From ZC4RG30 sp046047615 (GTDB taxonomy: Bacteria > Pseudomonadota > Gammaproteobacteria > Steroidobacterales > Steroidobacteraceae): 64,000 bases of DNA. The notes beneath the pieces are model-generated. The model was not told the DNA's origin, made no database searches, and worked only from the letters and a program-made list of their open reading frames with translations. Positions 36,328 through 45,259 of this stretch are shown here, one piece after another. Each line of letters opens with the position of its first letter. Position 1 is the stretch's first letter. The translations under genes and the position numbers were made by a program. The DNA is taken from assembly GCA_046047615.1 (NCBI GenBank), contig JBJOHO010000006.1, forward strand, positions 169,461 to 233,460, in the 5' to 3' direction.

Positions 36328-37595
36328 CCTCCGGCGCGTCGACGCACCGGGGTGCGGCGCATCTGGCCCGCCTCGGCCTGCTCGGGGCGGCCACCACGCT
36401 CGGGCCGCTGTCGCTCAACGTCTACCTGCCGAGCTTGCCGGCGGTTCAGGCCGAATACGGCGTGGACCTGGCCGGTGTGCAGGCAACCGTCAGCCTGCCG
36501 CTGGTGGCCTTCGGCATCGGCCTCGTGCTGCTGGGGCCCCTGTCAGACCGCTACGGCCGGCGCCCCAACCTGCTGTGGGGCCTGCTGCTCTATGCGCTGG
36601 GCGCCGGCGTGGCCTGGCTGGCGCCGGGGCTGCAGGGGCTCACGCTGGGGCGCTCCCTCTGCTCGCTCGGCGCTGCCATGACTTTCATCACCGCGCGGGC
36701 GGTCGTTGCGGACATCACGCCGCGGGAGCGGCTGCAGCAGTCCATCGCGCAGATGACGATGCTGGTGCTGGTGGTGCAGATGCTGGCCCCGATGCTGGGC
36801 ACCCTCATCATTGCCACCAGCGGCTGGCGTGCCATCCAGTTTTCGCAGTTCTGCTTCGGCCTGCTGTTGCTGGTGCTGCTGTGGCGTTTCCAGCCCGAAA
36901 CCTTGCCTGACGCGACCCTCGCGGCCCAGCGCGAGGACGAGGGCAGGGCGGGTACGGGAGCTTCCGGTCTAGTGGCGACCTTCCGTGCCCTGCTCGCACC
37001 CTCGGCACGCCTGCTGGCCGACGGGCGCTTCCGCCGTCTGCTGGTGCAGCTGGGCATCCTCTATTCCGCGTTCCCGGCCTTCATCGCCATCGCGCCGCAT
37101 CTCATGGTCGAGGTCTTCGGTCGGCCGGAGTCCGATTACGCGTTCTATTTTCCGCTGCTGCCCGCCGGCTATTTCCTCGGCAACGCCTTCGTGCTGCGCT
37201 ACGGCCAGCGGTTTTCACAGCGTCAGCTGATCGTCTACGGCGCCAGCGGCTCGGCGCTCTCGGCCTTGCTGTGCCTGGTGCTGCTGCTGGCAGGCTGGCA
37301 GCACCCGCTGGTGCTGTTCCTGACCGCTGGCGGCCTGCTGAACCTGGGCATGGGGCTGTCCTTGCCGACCACCCAGGCCCGCGCGGTCAACCAGGCCTGG
37401 CCGCACACCGCCAGCGGCTGGGGCTTGGCAGGATTCGCCCAGCAGCTTGTGGCCGCCTGCAGCGTGCAGTTGCTGGGGTTCCTGCCGGGCAGCAGTGTCT
37501 ATCCGGTGGTGCTGGCCTGCCTGGGCCTCACGGTCGTGGCCTTGCTGCTTGAGGCGGGCCTGGATCCTGCACGCAGGGAGCACGCAAAAAGCTGA
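36324..37595 (+). CDS. MFS transporter, Bcr/CflA drug-efflux type
   Basis: 423 residues with GTG start overlapping the FAH-family stop. Twelve predicted helices; the first is GLLGAATTLGPLSLNVYLPSLP (typical of Bcr/CflA, with D replaced), followed by motif A GPLSDRYGRRPNL. It is an inner-membrane proton-driven exporter of small molecules; the substrate is unknown. Being in the same run as the beta-oxidation and FAH genes it may export an intermediate or an inhibitor. Confidence 0.85.
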   Translation: MTSGASTHRGAAHLARLGLLGAATTLGPLSLNVYLPSLPAVQAEYGVDLAGVQATVSLPLVAFGIGLVLLGPLSDRYGRRPNLLWGLLLYALGAGVAWLAPGLQGLTLGRSLCSLGAAMTFITARAVVADITPRERLQQSIAQMTMLVLVVQMLAPMLGTLIIATSGWRAIQFSQFCFGLLLLVLLWRFQPETLPDATLAAQREDEGRAGTGASGLVATFRALLAPSARLLADGRFRRLLVQLGILYSAFPAFIAIAPHLMVEVFGRPESDYAFYFPLLPAGYFLGNAFVLRYGQRFSQRQLIVYGASGSALSALLCLVLLLAGWQHPLVLFLTAGGLLNLGMGLSLPTTQARAVNQAWPHTASGWGLAGFAQQLVAACSVQLLGFLPGSSVYPVVLACLGLTVVALLLEAGLDPARREHAKS

Positions 37596-37600
37596 CAGGT

Positions 37601-37606
37601 TATGCT
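37601..37606 (+). promoter_or_regulatory. Candidate -10 box before the antiporter gene
   Basis: TATGCT ends seven bases before the ATG at 37614 and overlaps an alternative in-frame ATG at 37602. This supports 37614 as start and a leaderless message. No clear -35 box. Confidence 0.3.
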
Positions 37607-37613
37607 CGGGCGC

Positions 37614-38876
37614 ATGACGCCAGATTCCGTGTCCGTGCTCGCCGCCGTACTGTTCGCCTGTGCCCTTGTGCACAGTTTCACCACAGGCGTGTTCCTGCGC
37701 TTGGCGCACCGTTACCCGCGGCATGCCGGGGCGCTGCATCTGCTTGGCGAGGTCGAGGTGGTCTTCGGCTTCTGGGCGATGCTGTTCGTGCTGGGGTTGG
37801 TGCTGCTGCAGGGCAGTGGCGAGGCCGTGGCTTACCTCGAGTCGCAGAACTTCACCGAGCCGCTGTTCGTGTTCGTCGTGATGGTCATCGCAGCCAGCCG
37901 GCCGGTGCTGCAATTGGCGCGCAGCATCGTCACGGCCTTGGCCTTCCTCGTGCCGACGCGCGGTGCGCTGGGTTTCTACGTGGTCGCACTCGTCGTGCTG
38001 CCGCTGCTGGGCTCGTTCATCACCGAGGCTGCCGCCATGACCGTGGCAGCGCTGATGCTGCGCGACCGCTTCTATGCCGCGGGCCTGTCCGAGCGGCTCA
38101 AATACGCCACGCTGGGCGTGCTGTTCGTGAACATCAGCATCGGCGGTACGCTCACCACTTTTGCCGCACCGCCGGTGCTCATGGTCGCGGGCACCTGGGG
38201 CTGGGACAACGCCTTCATGCTCGAACACTTCGGTTGGCGCGCGGCGCTCGCCGTGGTGGTCAACGCTGTCCTGGCGGGCGTGCTGTTCCGCAAGGAACTG
38301 GAGCAGGTGCAGCTGGTGAAGGATCCGCCGGGTGGCCGCCCGCCGGTGCCCGCCGGCGTCATCCTCATCCACCTGCTGTTCCTCGCTGCGGTGGTCGGCT
38401 TTGGCCACCATCCAGCCGTGTTCATCGGCCTGCTGTTGTTTTTCCTGGGGTTCACCACCGCTTATGAGCGCCACCAGGACCGGCTGATCCTGCGCGAGGG
38501 ATTGCTCGTGGCCTTCTTTCTCGCCGGCCTCGTCGTGTTGGGCGGTCAGCAGCGCTGGTGGCTGCAGCCTTTGCTCGCCAACCTTGGCGATACCAGCATC
38601 TACTACGTGGCCACGGCGCTGACGGCCATCACCGACAATGCCGCGTTGACCTACCTGGGTTCGCTGGTGGAAGGCTTGTCACCCGAATTCCAACAGGCGC
38701 TGGTGGCCGGAGCCGTCACCGGCGGCGGACTCACTGTCATCGCCAACGCACCCAATCCGGCAGGGTTCTCGATCCTGCGCGAGCGTTTCGCCGATGGTGC
38801 CGTGCACCCGGCTGGACTGCTGCTGGCGGCGCTGCCGCCGACGCTCGTGACCATCATTGCGTTCCGCGCGCTCTGA
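37614..38876 (+). CDS. Putative Na+/H+ antiporter
   Basis: 420 residues with about eleven membrane helices. Conserved segments include FGFWAMLFVLGLVL, LGSFITEAAAMTVAALML and the pair ALTAITDNAALTYLGSL / GGLTVIANAPNPAG, matching the bacterial putative Na+/H+ antiporter family PF07399. An in-frame ATG at 37602 is possible but lies in the -10-like box. The end overlaps the opposing glycosyltransferase gene by 23 bases. Confidence 0.82.
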   Translation: MTPDSVSVLAAVLFACALVHSFTTGVFLRLAHRYPRHAGALHLLGEVEVVFGFWAMLFVLGLVLLQGSGEAVAYLESQNFTEPLFVFVVMVIAASRPVLQLARSIVTALAFLVPTRGALGFYVVALVVLPLLGSFITEAAAMTVAALMLRDRFYAAGLSERLKYATLGVLFVNISIGGTLTTFAAPPVLMVAGTWGWDNAFMLEHFGWRAALAVVVNAVLAGVLFRKELEQVQLVKDPPGGRPPVPAGVILIHLLFLAAVVGFGHHPAVFIGLLLFFLGFTTAYERHQDRLILREGLLVAFFLAGLVVLGGQQRWWLQPLLANLGDTSIYYVATALTAITDNAALTYLGSLVEGLSPEFQQALVAGAVTGGGLTVIANAPNPAGFSILRERFADGAVHPAGLLLAALPPTLVTIIAFRAL

Positions 38877-40467
38877 TCGCGCGCAGGTCCTTCACCACCA
38901 TCAATGTCGCGCCTGCGCGGACGATTCGCATCGACACCGGGCCGGGCACGGCGCTGTCACAGTTTTCGGTCGTCGAGGCGACGAAGAAGTCCGCCTTCGA
39001 CCAGTCGCGCGTGCCGCGCAGGCGCGGGTCAAGGTAGGTCACCAGTTGCAGCGGCTCGGCGCAGACCGCCACGCGATAATGCCTACCGGCCGGTGGCGGT
39101 TCACGCGCTGCCAGGTCATTGAGCAGCCCTGCCGCCTCGCGCAGGCCATCGCTCCAGTAGTCCATCTCGTAGCGGTCCTGCGCACCGCGGGCGCCGCCAG
39201 CGATGACGTTGTAGGCCACGTACTCGTAGGGATGGAGCGCCGCCAGGCGCCAGGCCGCGGGCAGCGCCAACAGCAGGGCCGCTGCGGCCACCACCGAGGT
39301 CGCCGGGCCGCGAGTTGACGCCGCCCAGTTCCACAGCCGGTCCCAGCCCAGCGCGGCAAGGATGACCAGCGGCGGCAGCAGGAACGTGAAGTGCCGCAGG
39401 CCGTTGTACAGCGCGGGGCGTGTGGACACCGCCAGCAGCAGCGGGAAGGCGCAGGCGATGCCGAGCGGCCACCAGGCCGGAGCCACGCTTGGCAGCCGGC
39501 GCCTGTGGGCGAGACCTGCAAGCCAGAGTGCGGCGCCCGCCAGCAGGCCCGCGAGCACCAGTTCGGGCAGGCGCACGGCCAGGTAGTGCGGCAGGTAGCT
39601 GCGCGGCACATCCGCGATCCAGAGGGCCTCGCCATTGAAGACCGTGCGCAGGCCGAAGCTGAAGTGGGAGAACCGCGTCGCTGCCTGCCACAGATGGTCG
39701 GGCCCGCTGACAGCCCAGGGCCAGGCGACGGCCATCAGCAGCAGCGCCAGCAGCAGCGCAGCACCGGCGGCAGGCCACAGCCGGCGCAGCCCCAGCAGCA
39801 GATCGCGCAGTGATGGGCCCTGCTGCCAGGCGAGCACGAGCAGGCCCAGGCCGATGTAGCCGATGGCGAACAGCCCGCCGACCCGCAAGCCCAGCGCACA
39901 GCCGGTGGCCGCCCCCCAGCCCAGCGCCGTGCTCCAGCGCGGCCGCGGCCAGGGCACTGTCGCCAGCTCCTTCATGAGACGTGTGTTGAAGAACAGCGCC
40001 CAAGTCATTGCTGTGGCGAAGGGGATGTCCTTCGTGTGCGTGAACAGTGCGCCGGACCATGCGCCGGTCAGCGCGAGGCCCGCCAGCGTCAGCGCTGCAG
40101 CACGGTCGCCGCCCAATTGCCGCGCCACCAGCGCTGCCGCCCAGCAACCTGCCAGGCCGATCAGACCGGTCAGCAGGTGGCGCAGGTCCCAGGCCGACAG
40201 GGGAGGCACGGGTTCCAGCAGCGCCGCCACCAGGTCGAACAGGCCTCCATACAGGTGCAGGTTCACGTAATCGAAGGCGCGCAGGTCGGTGAAGCCACTG
40301 GCATGGAAATCCAGCAGCAGTTGCCCGTAACTGTGCTGCACCGGCTCGTCGTTGCTCAGCGTGTGCTCGTCGAAGCCGTGCAGCACATGCAGCGCCAGGG
40401 CCAGCATCAGACCCCAGGTCAGCCGCCGCCAGCGGCGTGACACGGCGACGTGTCCGACGGCCGTCAT
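38854..40467 (-). CDS. Membrane glycosyltransferase, GT39/PMT-like
   Basis: 537 residues, about eleven helices. After the first helix comes HTLSNDEPVQHSYG, the acidic DE pair found in the first periplasmic loop of polyprenyl-linked GT39/GT-C enzymes; NYLPH-type and THTKDIPFA segments follow. These enzymes transfer a sugar from a polyprenyl phosphate donor on the outer face of the inner membrane. It overlaps the DUF3293 gene start by four bases and, at the 3' end, the convergent antiporter gene by 23 bases. The acceptor is unknown. Confidence 0.8.
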   Translation of the reverse strand: MTAVGHVAVSRRWRRLTWGLMLALALHVLHGFDEHTLSNDEPVQHSYGQLLLDFHASGFTDLRAFDYVNLHLYGGLFDLVAALLEPVPPLSAWDLRHLLTGLIGLAGCWAAALVARQLGGDRAAALTLAGLALTGAWSGALFTHTKDIPFATAMTWALFFNTRLMKELATVPWPRPRWSTALGWGAATGCALGLRVGGLFAIGYIGLGLLVLAWQQGPSLRDLLLGLRRLWPAAGAALLLALLLMAVAWPWAVSGPDHLWQAATRFSHFSFGLRTVFNGEALWIADVPRSYLPHYLAVRLPELVLAGLLAGAALWLAGLAHRRRLPSVAPAWWPLGIACAFPLLLAVSTRPALYNGLRHFTFLLPPLVILAALGWDRLWNWAASTRGPATSVVAAAALLLALPAAWRLAALHPYEYVAYNVIAGGARGAQDRYEMDYWSDGLREAAGLLNDLAAREPPPAGRHYRVAVCAEPLQLVTYLDPRLRGTRDWSKADFFVASTTENCDSAVPGPVSMRIVRAGATLMVVKDLRAIRARGTQ

Positions 40468-40859
40468 GCCGCGATGCCGACGCGGGACGAGAACCGCCCC
40501 AACAGCTGGCCGTCCGGCGGATCCGTGTCGCAGGCCCAGACGCGCAGCAGGTCGTCCACGACCTCGAAGATGGCCTGCTGGACGAACTCGCGTCCCAGTG
40601 ACAGGCCCGCCTCAAGGTCCAGTTCCACCGCCCAGCCAGGCTCGGCATGTCCCGTCCGCGGCGAGTAGCCGGTGATCGGCCAGGACCAGGCCCCGATGGC
40701 GCCGAGCACGGCTTCGAGCCGCGCGTTGGCGGCCGCATTGGCCGCGGCGGTCCATTGCTCGCCGGTGGTGGCCCAGCCCGTGATGATGATGAAGCTGCGC
40801 GGCCAGGCTGCAGGCAAGGCGTCCACGCGGAAGGCGGTCCAAGCGTACTCGGGGTGCAT
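40464..40859 (-). CDS. DUF3293-like protein
   Basis: 131 residues from the ATG at 40859. The pattern SFIIITGWATTGEQWTAAANAAANARLEAVL resembles the N-terminal region of DUF3293 proteins (usually AIITA-NP plus an N-rich helix). Cytosolic, no known function. The stop overlaps the glycosyltransferase ATG (ATGA), so the two are co-translated. Confidence 0.6.
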   Translation of the reverse strand: MHPEYAWTAFRVDALPAAWPRSFIIITGWATTGEQWTAAANAAANARLEAVLGAIGAWSWPITGYSPRTGHAEPGWAVELDLEAGLSLGREFVQQAIFEVVDDLLRVWACDTDPPDGQLLGRFSSRVGIAA

Positions 40860-40935
40860 GGCCCTGCATTGTGGCTCATTGGCTGAGCCACCGGCACGCG
40901 ATACTGCCGCCCTACGGATCAGGGAGGGCAGGTCC

Positions 40936-41274
40936 ATGTGGTTGCTGACGCCGACCGGTTTCTTTTCCATCGTCTGCAAGCCGGGTGATGCCGCGGACGG
41001 CATGCTCACCGTGCGGGCCCGGGTCCGCAGCGACCTCGAGCAGCTGAAGGCCGGGTTCCTGCCCGAACTGGGTGAGATCCTCGAGAGCCGCAACACCGAT
41101 TACCGTTTCCGCGCCCGCGCGCCCCGCGATGCCGTTGCCGTGGCCATGGTGCGGCTGGTGCAGCAGCTCGACTACAGCAACTTCAAGGACGAGGTCGCGC
41201 GGCGCCAGGGGACCACGCGTGCCCACCGCTACCACAAGGTCTGGGACGTCCTGTACGGCCTGCAGGGCGATTGA
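40936..41274 (+). CDS. Conserved-looking small protein, function unknown
   Basis: 112 residues starting MWLLTPTGFFSIVCKPGD, preceded by AGGGAGGGC. It has a regular composition with DVRARV-type strands and helices (VRSDLEQLKAGFLPELGEILE), ends in a Tyr-rich basic helix, and has no signal or membrane helix. I have a faint memory of similar unnamed proteins in many bacteria but cannot name a family. It is independent of the divergent DUF3293 gene, 76 bases away, and precedes the amidohydrolase by 58 bases. Confidence 0.65.
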   Translation: MWLLTPTGFFSIVCKPGDAADGMLTVRARVRSDLEQLKAGFLPELGEILESRNTDYRFRARAPRDAVAVAMVRLVQQLDYSNFKDEVARRQGTTRAHRYHKVWDVLYGLQGD

Positions 41275-41332
41275 CGGCTATGATCCGGCTCCCGGGCGCG
41301 GCGGCGCGCCCCCTTGGAGCGGAGTCAACGAC

Positions 41333-42376
41333 ATGGATACAGCAGCCGGCCGCGGCTATCGACGCATTGCCACCGAAGAGGCCTGGGCGCCGCCCGGGCT
41401 TGTGCAGCGCTACCTGCGCATCCTCGAGGACAAGTCGCTCGACGATCCGGGTTTCTACAGCCTGTGGGGCTTCTTCGGCACCAGCCCGACGCCGCGCGCG
41501 CGTGACCTGCTGGCCCGCATCCAGGACATGGGCGAGCGACGCCTCGCGGACATGGACGCCGCCGGCATCGACATGGCCCTGCTGCTGCTCACCTCGCCGG
41601 GCGTGCAGGTCTTCGAGCCCGGCCTCGCCAGCGCGCTGGCCACCGAGAGCAACGACATCCTCGTCGACCACATCCGCCGCCATCCCACGCGTTATGCGGG
41701 GCTGGCTGCGTTCGCCCCGAATGCCCCGCAGGCGGCCGCCAAGGAACTCGAGCGCGCCGTGACCAAGCTCGGCCTGAAGGGTGCGGTGATGAACTCGCAC
41801 ACCATGGGCGAGTACCTGGACGACGAGAAGTACGACGACATCTTCGCCACGCTGCAGGCGCTGGACGTGCCGCTGTACATCCACCCCAACACGCCCTCGC
41901 CGCAGATGGTGCAGCCCTTCCTGCCGCGCTGCCTCGACGCGGCCATCTACGGCTTCGGCGTCGAGACTGGCCTGCATGCCTTGCGGCTCATCGTCGGCGG
42001 CACCTTCGACCGTTTCCCCAATCTCAAGATCGTGCTGGGACACCTCGGCGAGGGCCTGCCGTTCTGGCTCTACCGCCTCGACTACATGCACGGCGGCATC
42101 GTGCGTTCCAACCGCAGCCCGGGCGCGCGCCCGCTGCAGAAGAAGATTTCCGAATACCTGCGCGACAACTTCTTCTACACCACCAGCGGCATGCCCTGGG
42201 AGCCCTCGATCAGCCTGGTGCAGCGCCTCTTCGGCCACGACAAGGTCATGTACGCGATGGACTACCCATGGCAGTACACGCCTGAGGAAGTGGGGATGAT
42301 GGAGGCCATGCCGCTGACGCCGGAGCAGAAGAAGATGTTCTGGCAATCCAACGCCGAGCGCATCTTCAAGCTCTGA
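41333..42376 (+). CDS. Amidohydrolase family 2 protein, decarboxylase-type
   Basis: 347 residues, ATG at 41333 after GGAG. It is a TIM-barrel metal enzyme of the aminocarboxymuconate-semialdehyde / gamma-resorcylate decarboxylase group: N-terminal ATEEAW supplies the Glu typical of resorcylate decarboxylases, YIHPNTPSPQ the His ligand, then LGHLGEGLPFW and the active-site Asp in YAMDYPW. It probably decarboxylates an aromatic carboxylate in the cytosol. A TATGAT -10-like box is about 50 bases upstream. The last 36 bases, including the stop codon, are duplicated perfectly just downstream (42389-42424). Confidence 0.88.
   Translation: MDTAAGRGYRRIATEEAWAPPGLVQRYLRILEDKSLDDPGFYSLWGFFGTSPTPRARDLLARIQDMGERRLADMDAAGIDMALLLLTSPGVQVFEPGLASALATESNDILVDHIRRHPTRYAGLAAFAPNAPQAAAKELERAVTKLGLKGAVMNSHTMGEYLDDEKYDDIFATLQALDVPLYIHPNTPSPQMVQPFLPRCLDAAIYGFGVETGLHALRLIVGGTFDRFPNLKIVLGHLGEGLPFWLYRLDYMHGGIVRSNRSPGARPLQKKISEYLRDNFFYTTSGMPWEPSISLVQRLFGHDKVMYAMDYPWQYTPEEVGMMEAMPLTPEQKKMFWQSNAERIFKL
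42341..42376 (+). repeat. 36-base direct repeat, copy 1 (gene end)
   Basis: Covers the last eleven codons and the stop of the amidohydrolase gene. It is identical, base for base, to 42389-42424. The two copies are separated by 12 bases. Confidence 0.97.
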
Positions 42377-42388
42377 GGGGGCTCCAGG

Positions 42389-42424
42389 TGGCAATCCAAC
42401 GCCGAGCGCATCTTCAAGCTCTGA
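42389..42424 (+). repeat. 36-base direct repeat, copy 2
   Basis: Perfect second copy, lying between the amidohydrolase and the opposing nucleosidase-like gene. The minus-strand stop codon of the nucleosidase-like gene (42414-42416) and its last two codons lie inside this copy. Confidence 0.97.
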
Positions 42425-43004
42425 CCAATCCCCGGTAGAGGTCGCGGAACGCTGCCGCCGCCCGCGGCAGGTTGGCGTTCCAGTCGCCGGCGGCGTTGCC
42501 ATCCGCGCCGTCGGTGACAAACTTCGCGCTGGCAAAGGCCACGCCCTCGTGCAGGCAGGCCTTGGCCTTCGCGTAGGCCTCCATGTCCACCACGTCGCAG
42601 TGCAGTTGCGGCGCGGCCGTCTCGAAATTGTCGCCCGAGCCGCAGACCACCTGCGGCAGGTGGTGGAACACCGGCTCGAAGACCAGTTCACCGCCATGCG
42701 CATCAAAAGGCGTGTGGCCGTGCGCGAAGCCCAGCGGCGTCACGTCCATGTCGCGCTGCACGAAGCGGTGGCTGGCCACCACGCTGCCCGCGGGGAGTCT
42801 GCGGCTGCCAACGGTGCCGAAGTTCACCACCAATCGCGGCAGCCGGCCGGTGAGGCGCAGTTCGACCAGACGCCGGGTCAGCACCAGCGCTGCGTTGATC
42901 TTGCCCAGACCCGTGAACAGCAGCGGCGCGCCCTCGGCAGCCAGCAGGCCCTGCTCCTCCTCGGGCAGGGCCATGACCACGAGCAGCTCCGCCGGCGGGA
43001 TCAC
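42414..43004 (-). CDS. Nucleoside phosphorylase-I family protein (nucleosidase-like)
   Basis: 196 residues starting at GTG, which overlaps the ahpF stop (GTGA). It resembles methylthioadenosine/S-adenosylhomocysteine nucleosidases: LVVMALPEEEQGLL at the start, VVNFGTVGS, the DVVDMEAYAKAKAC motif with the Met-Glu pair that binds ribose, and the catalytic Asp in KFVTDGAD. It is shorter than MTAN (about 230 residues). Likely cleaves a purine nucleoside; the exact substrate is unknown. Its C-terminus GLVRA comes from the duplicated 36-base segment of the neighbouring gene, so the original ending has been replaced. Confidence 0.75.
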   Translation of the reverse strand: MIPPAELLVVMALPEEEQGLLAAEGAPLLFTGLGKINAALVLTRRLVELRLTGRLPRLVVNFGTVGSRRLPAGSVVASHRFVQRDMDVTPLGFAHGHTPFDAHGGELVFEPVFHHLPQVVCGSGDNFETAAPQLHCDVVDMEAYAKAKACLHEGVAFASAKFVTDGADGNAAGDWNANLPRAAAAFRDLYRGLVRA

Positions 43005-44575
43005 GCCGCCGCCGGCACGGAGCTGCGGATCAGGTGGTCGAAGGCGCCGAGTGCCGCCGTCGAGCCAGCGCCCATCGCGATGATGATCTGCTTGTAGGGC
43101 ACCGTGGTGCAGTCGCCCGCGGCGAACACGCCCGGCACGGAGGTCTGGCCACGGGCGTCGATCTCGATCTCGCCGCGCGGCGACAGCGCGATCGTGCCCT
43201 TCAGCCAGTCGGTGTTGGGCAGCAGGCCGATCTGCACGAAGATGCCCTCCAGCGCGATGCGGTGCGACTCGCCCGTGTTGCGGTCGGTGTAGACCAGGCC
43301 GTCCACCTTGCTGCCGTCGCCGGTCACTTCCGTGGACAGTGCCTTGGTCAGCACGGTGACGTTGGGCAGGCTGTGCAGTTTGGCCTGCAGCACGGCGTCG
43401 GCGCGCAGTTGTCCGTCGAATTCGAGCAGCGTGACATGCGCCACCACGCCGGCCAGGTCGATCGCCGCCTCGACGCCGGAGTTGCCGCCGCCGATCACGG
43501 CCACGCGCTTGCCCTTGAACAAGGGACCATCGCAGTGCGGGCAATAGGCCACACCCTTGCCGCGGTATTCCTGTTCGCCGGGCACGTTCATCTCGCGCCA
43601 CCGCGCGCCGGTGGACAGGATCACGCTGCGGCTGCGCAGGACCGCCCCGTTCTCCAGCTCCACTTCGATGAGTGAGCCCGTTTCCGGGGCGCCCGGTCGC
43701 AGCGCCTTGGCGCGTTGCAGGTTCATCACGTCGACGTCGTAGTCGCGCACGTGTTCTTCGAGGCCGGCCACCAGCCGCGGGCCTTCGGTGGCCTTCACCG
43801 AGATGAAGTTCTCGATGCCCAGCGTGTCCATGACCTGGCCGCCAAAGCGCTCAGCGACCAGGCCCGTGCGGATGCCCTTGCGGGCGGCATAGACGGCGGC
43901 GGACGCACCGGCGGGGCCACCACCGACGATCAGCACGTCGAAGGCGTCCTTGGCGGCCAGCTTCTGCGCGTCGCGCGCCGCGGCGCCGGTATCGACCTTG
44001 GCGAGGATTTCCTCGACCAGCATGCGGCCGGCACCGAACTCCTTGCCGTTCAGGAATACGGTCGGCACGGCCATGATCTGGCGTTCCTCGACCAGCCGCT
44101 GGAAGGCGGCGCCGTCGATCATGGTGTGGGTGATGCCCGGGTTCAGCACCGACATCAGGTTGAGGGCCTGGACCACGTCCGGGCAGTTGTGGCAGGTGAG
44201 GGAGATGAAGGTCTCGAAATGCAGCCCGCCGGGCAGGGCCTTGATCTGCGCGATGACCTCGTCGCTGACCTTCGGCGGGTAGCCGCTGACCTGCAGCAGG
44301 GCCAGCACGAGGGAGGTGAATTCGTGTCCCATCGGGACGCCGGCGAAGTGCACGCGGGCAGCCTCGCCCGGCAGGGTCACCGCGAAGGACGGCACGCGGG
44401 CCGCCGTGCCGTCGAAACGCAGCGCCACCTGGGGCGACAGAGCGGCGATCTCTTGCAGCAGTTCGCGCATCTCTCCCGCCGTGGCGCTGTCGTCCAGCGT
44501 GGCCACCAGCTCGATGGGACGCTGCAGGCGCTGCAGGTAGCCCTGGAGTTGCTGTTGGGTGTTGGAGTCGAGCAT
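43001..44575 (-). CDS. ahpF: Alkyl hydroperoxide reductase subunit F
   Basis: 524 residues from the ATG at 44575, preceded by GGGAGG. AhpF takes electrons from NADH to reduce AhpC. The N-terminal double thioredoxin-like domain has the CHNCP redox motif, followed by FAD-binding GGGPAGASAAVYAARKG, the thioredoxin-reductase-type CPHCDGPLFKGK active site, NADH-binding GGGNSGVEAAIDLAG and the C-terminal GVFAAGDCT. It is 120 bases downstream of ahpC with a strong hairpin between. Confidence 0.96.
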   Translation of the reverse strand: MLDSNTQQQLQGYLQRLQRPIELVATLDDSATAGEMRELLQEIAALSPQVALRFDGTAARVPSFAVTLPGEAARVHFAGVPMGHEFTSLVLALLQVSGYPPKVSDEVIAQIKALPGGLHFETFISLTCHNCPDVVQALNLMSVLNPGITHTMIDGAAFQRLVEERQIMAVPTVFLNGKEFGAGRMLVEEILAKVDTGAAARDAQKLAAKDAFDVLIVGGGPAGASAAVYAARKGIRTGLVAERFGGQVMDTLGIENFISVKATEGPRLVAGLEEHVRDYDVDVMNLQRAKALRPGAPETGSLIEVELENGAVLRSRSVILSTGARWREMNVPGEQEYRGKGVAYCPHCDGPLFKGKRVAVIGGGNSGVEAAIDLAGVVAHVTLLEFDGQLRADAVLQAKLHSLPNVTVLTKALSTEVTGDGSKVDGLVYTDRNTGESHRIALEGIFVQIGLLPNTDWLKGTIALSPRGEIEIDARGQTSVPGVFAAGDCTTVPYKQIIIAMGAGSTAALGAFDHLIRSSVPAAA

Positions 44576-44626
44576 GGGGAATCCTCCCGGTGGAGCATGG
44601 GGAAAGCGGGGCAGGGGGTTGGGGAG

Positions 44627-44652
44627 GCCGGGCGGCATGGCCACCGCCCGGC
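44627..44652 (-). terminator. Intercistronic hairpin between ahpC and ahpF
   Basis: Perfect 9-base inverted repeat GCCGGGCGG / CCGCCCGGC with an 8-base loop, in the 120 bases separating ahpC from ahpF. A second, smaller dyad CCCGGG-TTCT-CCCGGG lies beside it. Probably attenuates read-through or protects the ahpC 3' end, giving more AhpC than AhpF. Confidence 0.45.
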
Positions 44653-44695
44653 GGGGGACAGGACCCGGGAGAACCCGGGCCCGGTCAGGCGGGCG

Positions 44696-45259
44696 TCAGA
44701 TCTTGCCCACCAGATCCAGCGACGGGGCGATCGTCTTCGCGCCCTCGTTCCACTTGGCCGGGCAGACCTCGCCCGGGTGCGCGGCGACGTATTGCGCGGC
44801 CTTCAGCTTGCGCAGCGTCTCCTTGACGTCGCGGGCGATCGCGTTGTCGTGCACTTCCAGCGTCTTGATCACGCCGTCCGGGTTCACGATGAACGTGCCG
44901 CGCAGCGCCAGGCCGGCTTCGTCGATGTGCACGTCGAAAGCGCGGGTCAGGGCGTGGGTCGGGTCGCCGACCAGCGGGAACTTCGCCTTGCTCACGGCCG
45001 GCGAGGTCTCGTGCCACACCTTGTGCGAGAACTGGGTGTCGGTCGTGACGATGTAGACCTCGGCACCGGCCTTCTGGAACTCGGCGTAGTTGTCCGCCGC
45101 ATCCTCGACTTCCGTCGGGCAGTTGAAGGTGAAGGCGGCCGGCATGAAGATGATCACGGACCACTTGCCCTTCAGGCTGGCCTCGGTCACTTCGACGAAC
45201 TTGCCGTTGTGGAAGGCCTGGGCCTTGAACGGCTTGACTTCGGTATTGATCAGGGACAT
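44696..45259 (-). CDS. ahpC: Alkyl hydroperoxide reductase subunit C (peroxiredoxin)
   Basis: 187 residues, the same length as E. coli AhpC. The peroxidatic Cys is in FTFNCPTE and the resolving Cys in GEVCPA near residue 167. It reduces hydrogen peroxide and organic hydroperoxides. Start ATG at 45259 after GAGAGGA. The 118 bases upstream contain a dyad TGATC-C-GATCA (45335-45345) that might be an operator, but no good OxyR match was found. It lies downstream of cho on the same strand. Confidence 0.96.
   Translation of the reverse strand: MSLINTEVKPFKAQAFHNGKFVEVTEASLKGKWSVIIFMPAAFTFNCPTEVEDAADNYAEFQKAGAEVYIVTTDTQFSHKVWHETSPAVSKAKFPLVGDPTHALTRAFDVHIDEAGLALRGTFIVNPDGVIKTLEVHDNAIARDVKETLRKLKAAQYVAAHPGEVCPAKWNEGAKTIAPSLDLVGKI

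Noticed and set aside
44377..44598. Short open frame from an upstream ATG at 44598 overlapping ahpF
   Set aside because: It reads ahpF out of frame; it arises from a 12-base repeat of the start-codon context and has no coding character.
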